This document shows, in pieces, positions 50,436-50,739 of a stretch of 50,739 nt of DNA. The notes under the pieces were generated by a model. The model did no database searches, was not told the DNA's origin, and worked only from the letters and a program-made list of their open reading frames with translations. Source of the DNA: Bacteroidales bacterium UBA1714. Lineage in GTDB: Bacteria; Bacteroidota; Bacteroidia; Bacteroidales; Paludibacteraceae. Where the stretch lies: NCBI GenBank assembly GCA_002317295.1, contig DCIY01000010.1:1-50739 (forward strand), given 5' to 3'. Positions within the stretch are counted from its first letter, which is position 1. Each line of letters opens with the position of its first letter. Position numbers and translations under genes: made by a program.

Positions 50436-50739
50436 ATGGCAAAGTATGTCCCTATGGAACTGTTAAAGTCCCTGTCTGGTAAGGTTTGCACTCACTCCGA
50501 TGTGTATTTCGCCAATCGTGGCGAGACCCAGTACACCGGCAAGCTGTGTAACCCTCGTACCAAAGCGTATTCGACTGCCGAACTGGCACGTCAAACTCTG
50601 TTTGCTTCGGCGATCGCTAATGCGAAAGCCATCCTGAACGCAACCTCTTCGGATGCGAATCAGTCTAACTACACCAAGTTGCAAGCCTATCAGGCGCAGC
50701 ACAATGCACTGCCTGCACCTCGCGGCGCACTGTTCAACT
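50436..50739 (+). CDS. Unknown protein, cut by the window end
   Basis: ATG at 50436 opens a frame that stays open to the last base (101 codons). It begins MAKYVPMELLKSLSGKVC and continues with THSDVYFANRGETQYTGKLC, NPRTKAYSTAELARQTLFAS and an Ala/Asn-rich stretch. No family recognised. The reverse-strand frame over it is a shadow. C-terminus not seen. Confidence 0.65.
   Translation, partial: MAKYVPMELLKSLSGKVCTHSDVYFANRGETQYTGKLCNPRTKAYSTAELARQTLFASAIANAKAILNATSSDANQSNYTKLQAYQAQHNALPAPRGALFN

Noticed and set aside
44193..50739. Prophage
   Set aside because: No terminase, portal, capsid, tail or integrase gene is seen; primase-like and sigma genes alone do not show a phage.

Overview
The window looks like a chromosomal segment of a member of the Bacteroidales. 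Many genes are preceded by the Bacteroidota promoter pair (TTTG, about 19-20 bases, then TAnnTTTGC), Shine-Dalgarno sequences are inconspicuous, and the gene families are typical of that phylum: an lpxD-lpxC-lpxA-glnS order, proteins with VirE-N plus DUF3987, DUF3127, and a secreted protein with a short type IX-like C-terminus. Species cannot be told from the sequence.

Layout. (1) 1-20 kb is dense core genome: a tRNA-Ser, then a seven-gene operon (HD phosphohydrolase, lpxD, lpxC, lpxA, glnS, an HSDR_N-like protein, phoH) for lipid A synthesis and translation; aroB with a secreted protein on the minus strand; a thioredoxin/cation antiporter/SDR/DEAD-box operon; rsmF; and a PcrA/UvrD helicase. 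An odd point is that lpxC has no fused fabZ, which is normally present in this phylum. (2) 18.5-25.6 kb is transitional: a lipoprotein esterase, a galK pseudogene, a WYL regulator, arrays of a GC-rich repeat, a VWA gene and its neighbour, and a candidate small RNA. (3) 21.5-30 kb overlaps this and is a shuffled cassette zone. Near-identical 75-base promoter modules precede three different genes (DUF1016, RhuM, DUF1016). A Fic tail is duplicated onto a DUF1016 pseudogene, the same short tags recur at gene junctions, and DUF1016 and RhuM copies are broken by frameshifts or internal deletions. An AAA/DUF4143 ATPase and a Bro-N/Fic protein remain intact. (4) 30-42 kb is a more AT-rich defence island: a DUF2075 helicase, a complete Wadjet jetABCD operon, a small gene split by a stop codon, and an SF1 helicase fused to a Vsr-like nuclease. 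(5) 42-44.2 kb holds a Cys-rich mini-protein, a DUF362 lipoprotein and an SDR. (6) 44.2-50.7 kb is a mobile-element-like locus with a divergent sigma-70 factor, DUF3127, a VirE-N/DUF3987 primase-helicase protein and several unknown small genes, the last running off the window. No integrase, transposase or phage structural gene is visible.

A theme across the window is a set of short interspersed repeats, each built around a mini-hairpin (for example GGCC-GAA-GGCC or GCAGCC-AAC-GGCTGC). They lie between genes but also, in frame, inside two large genes: the linker of the PcrA/UvrD helicase and several places in the VirE-N/DUF3987 protein. Together with the promoter modules and junction tags, these are the least explained signals here.
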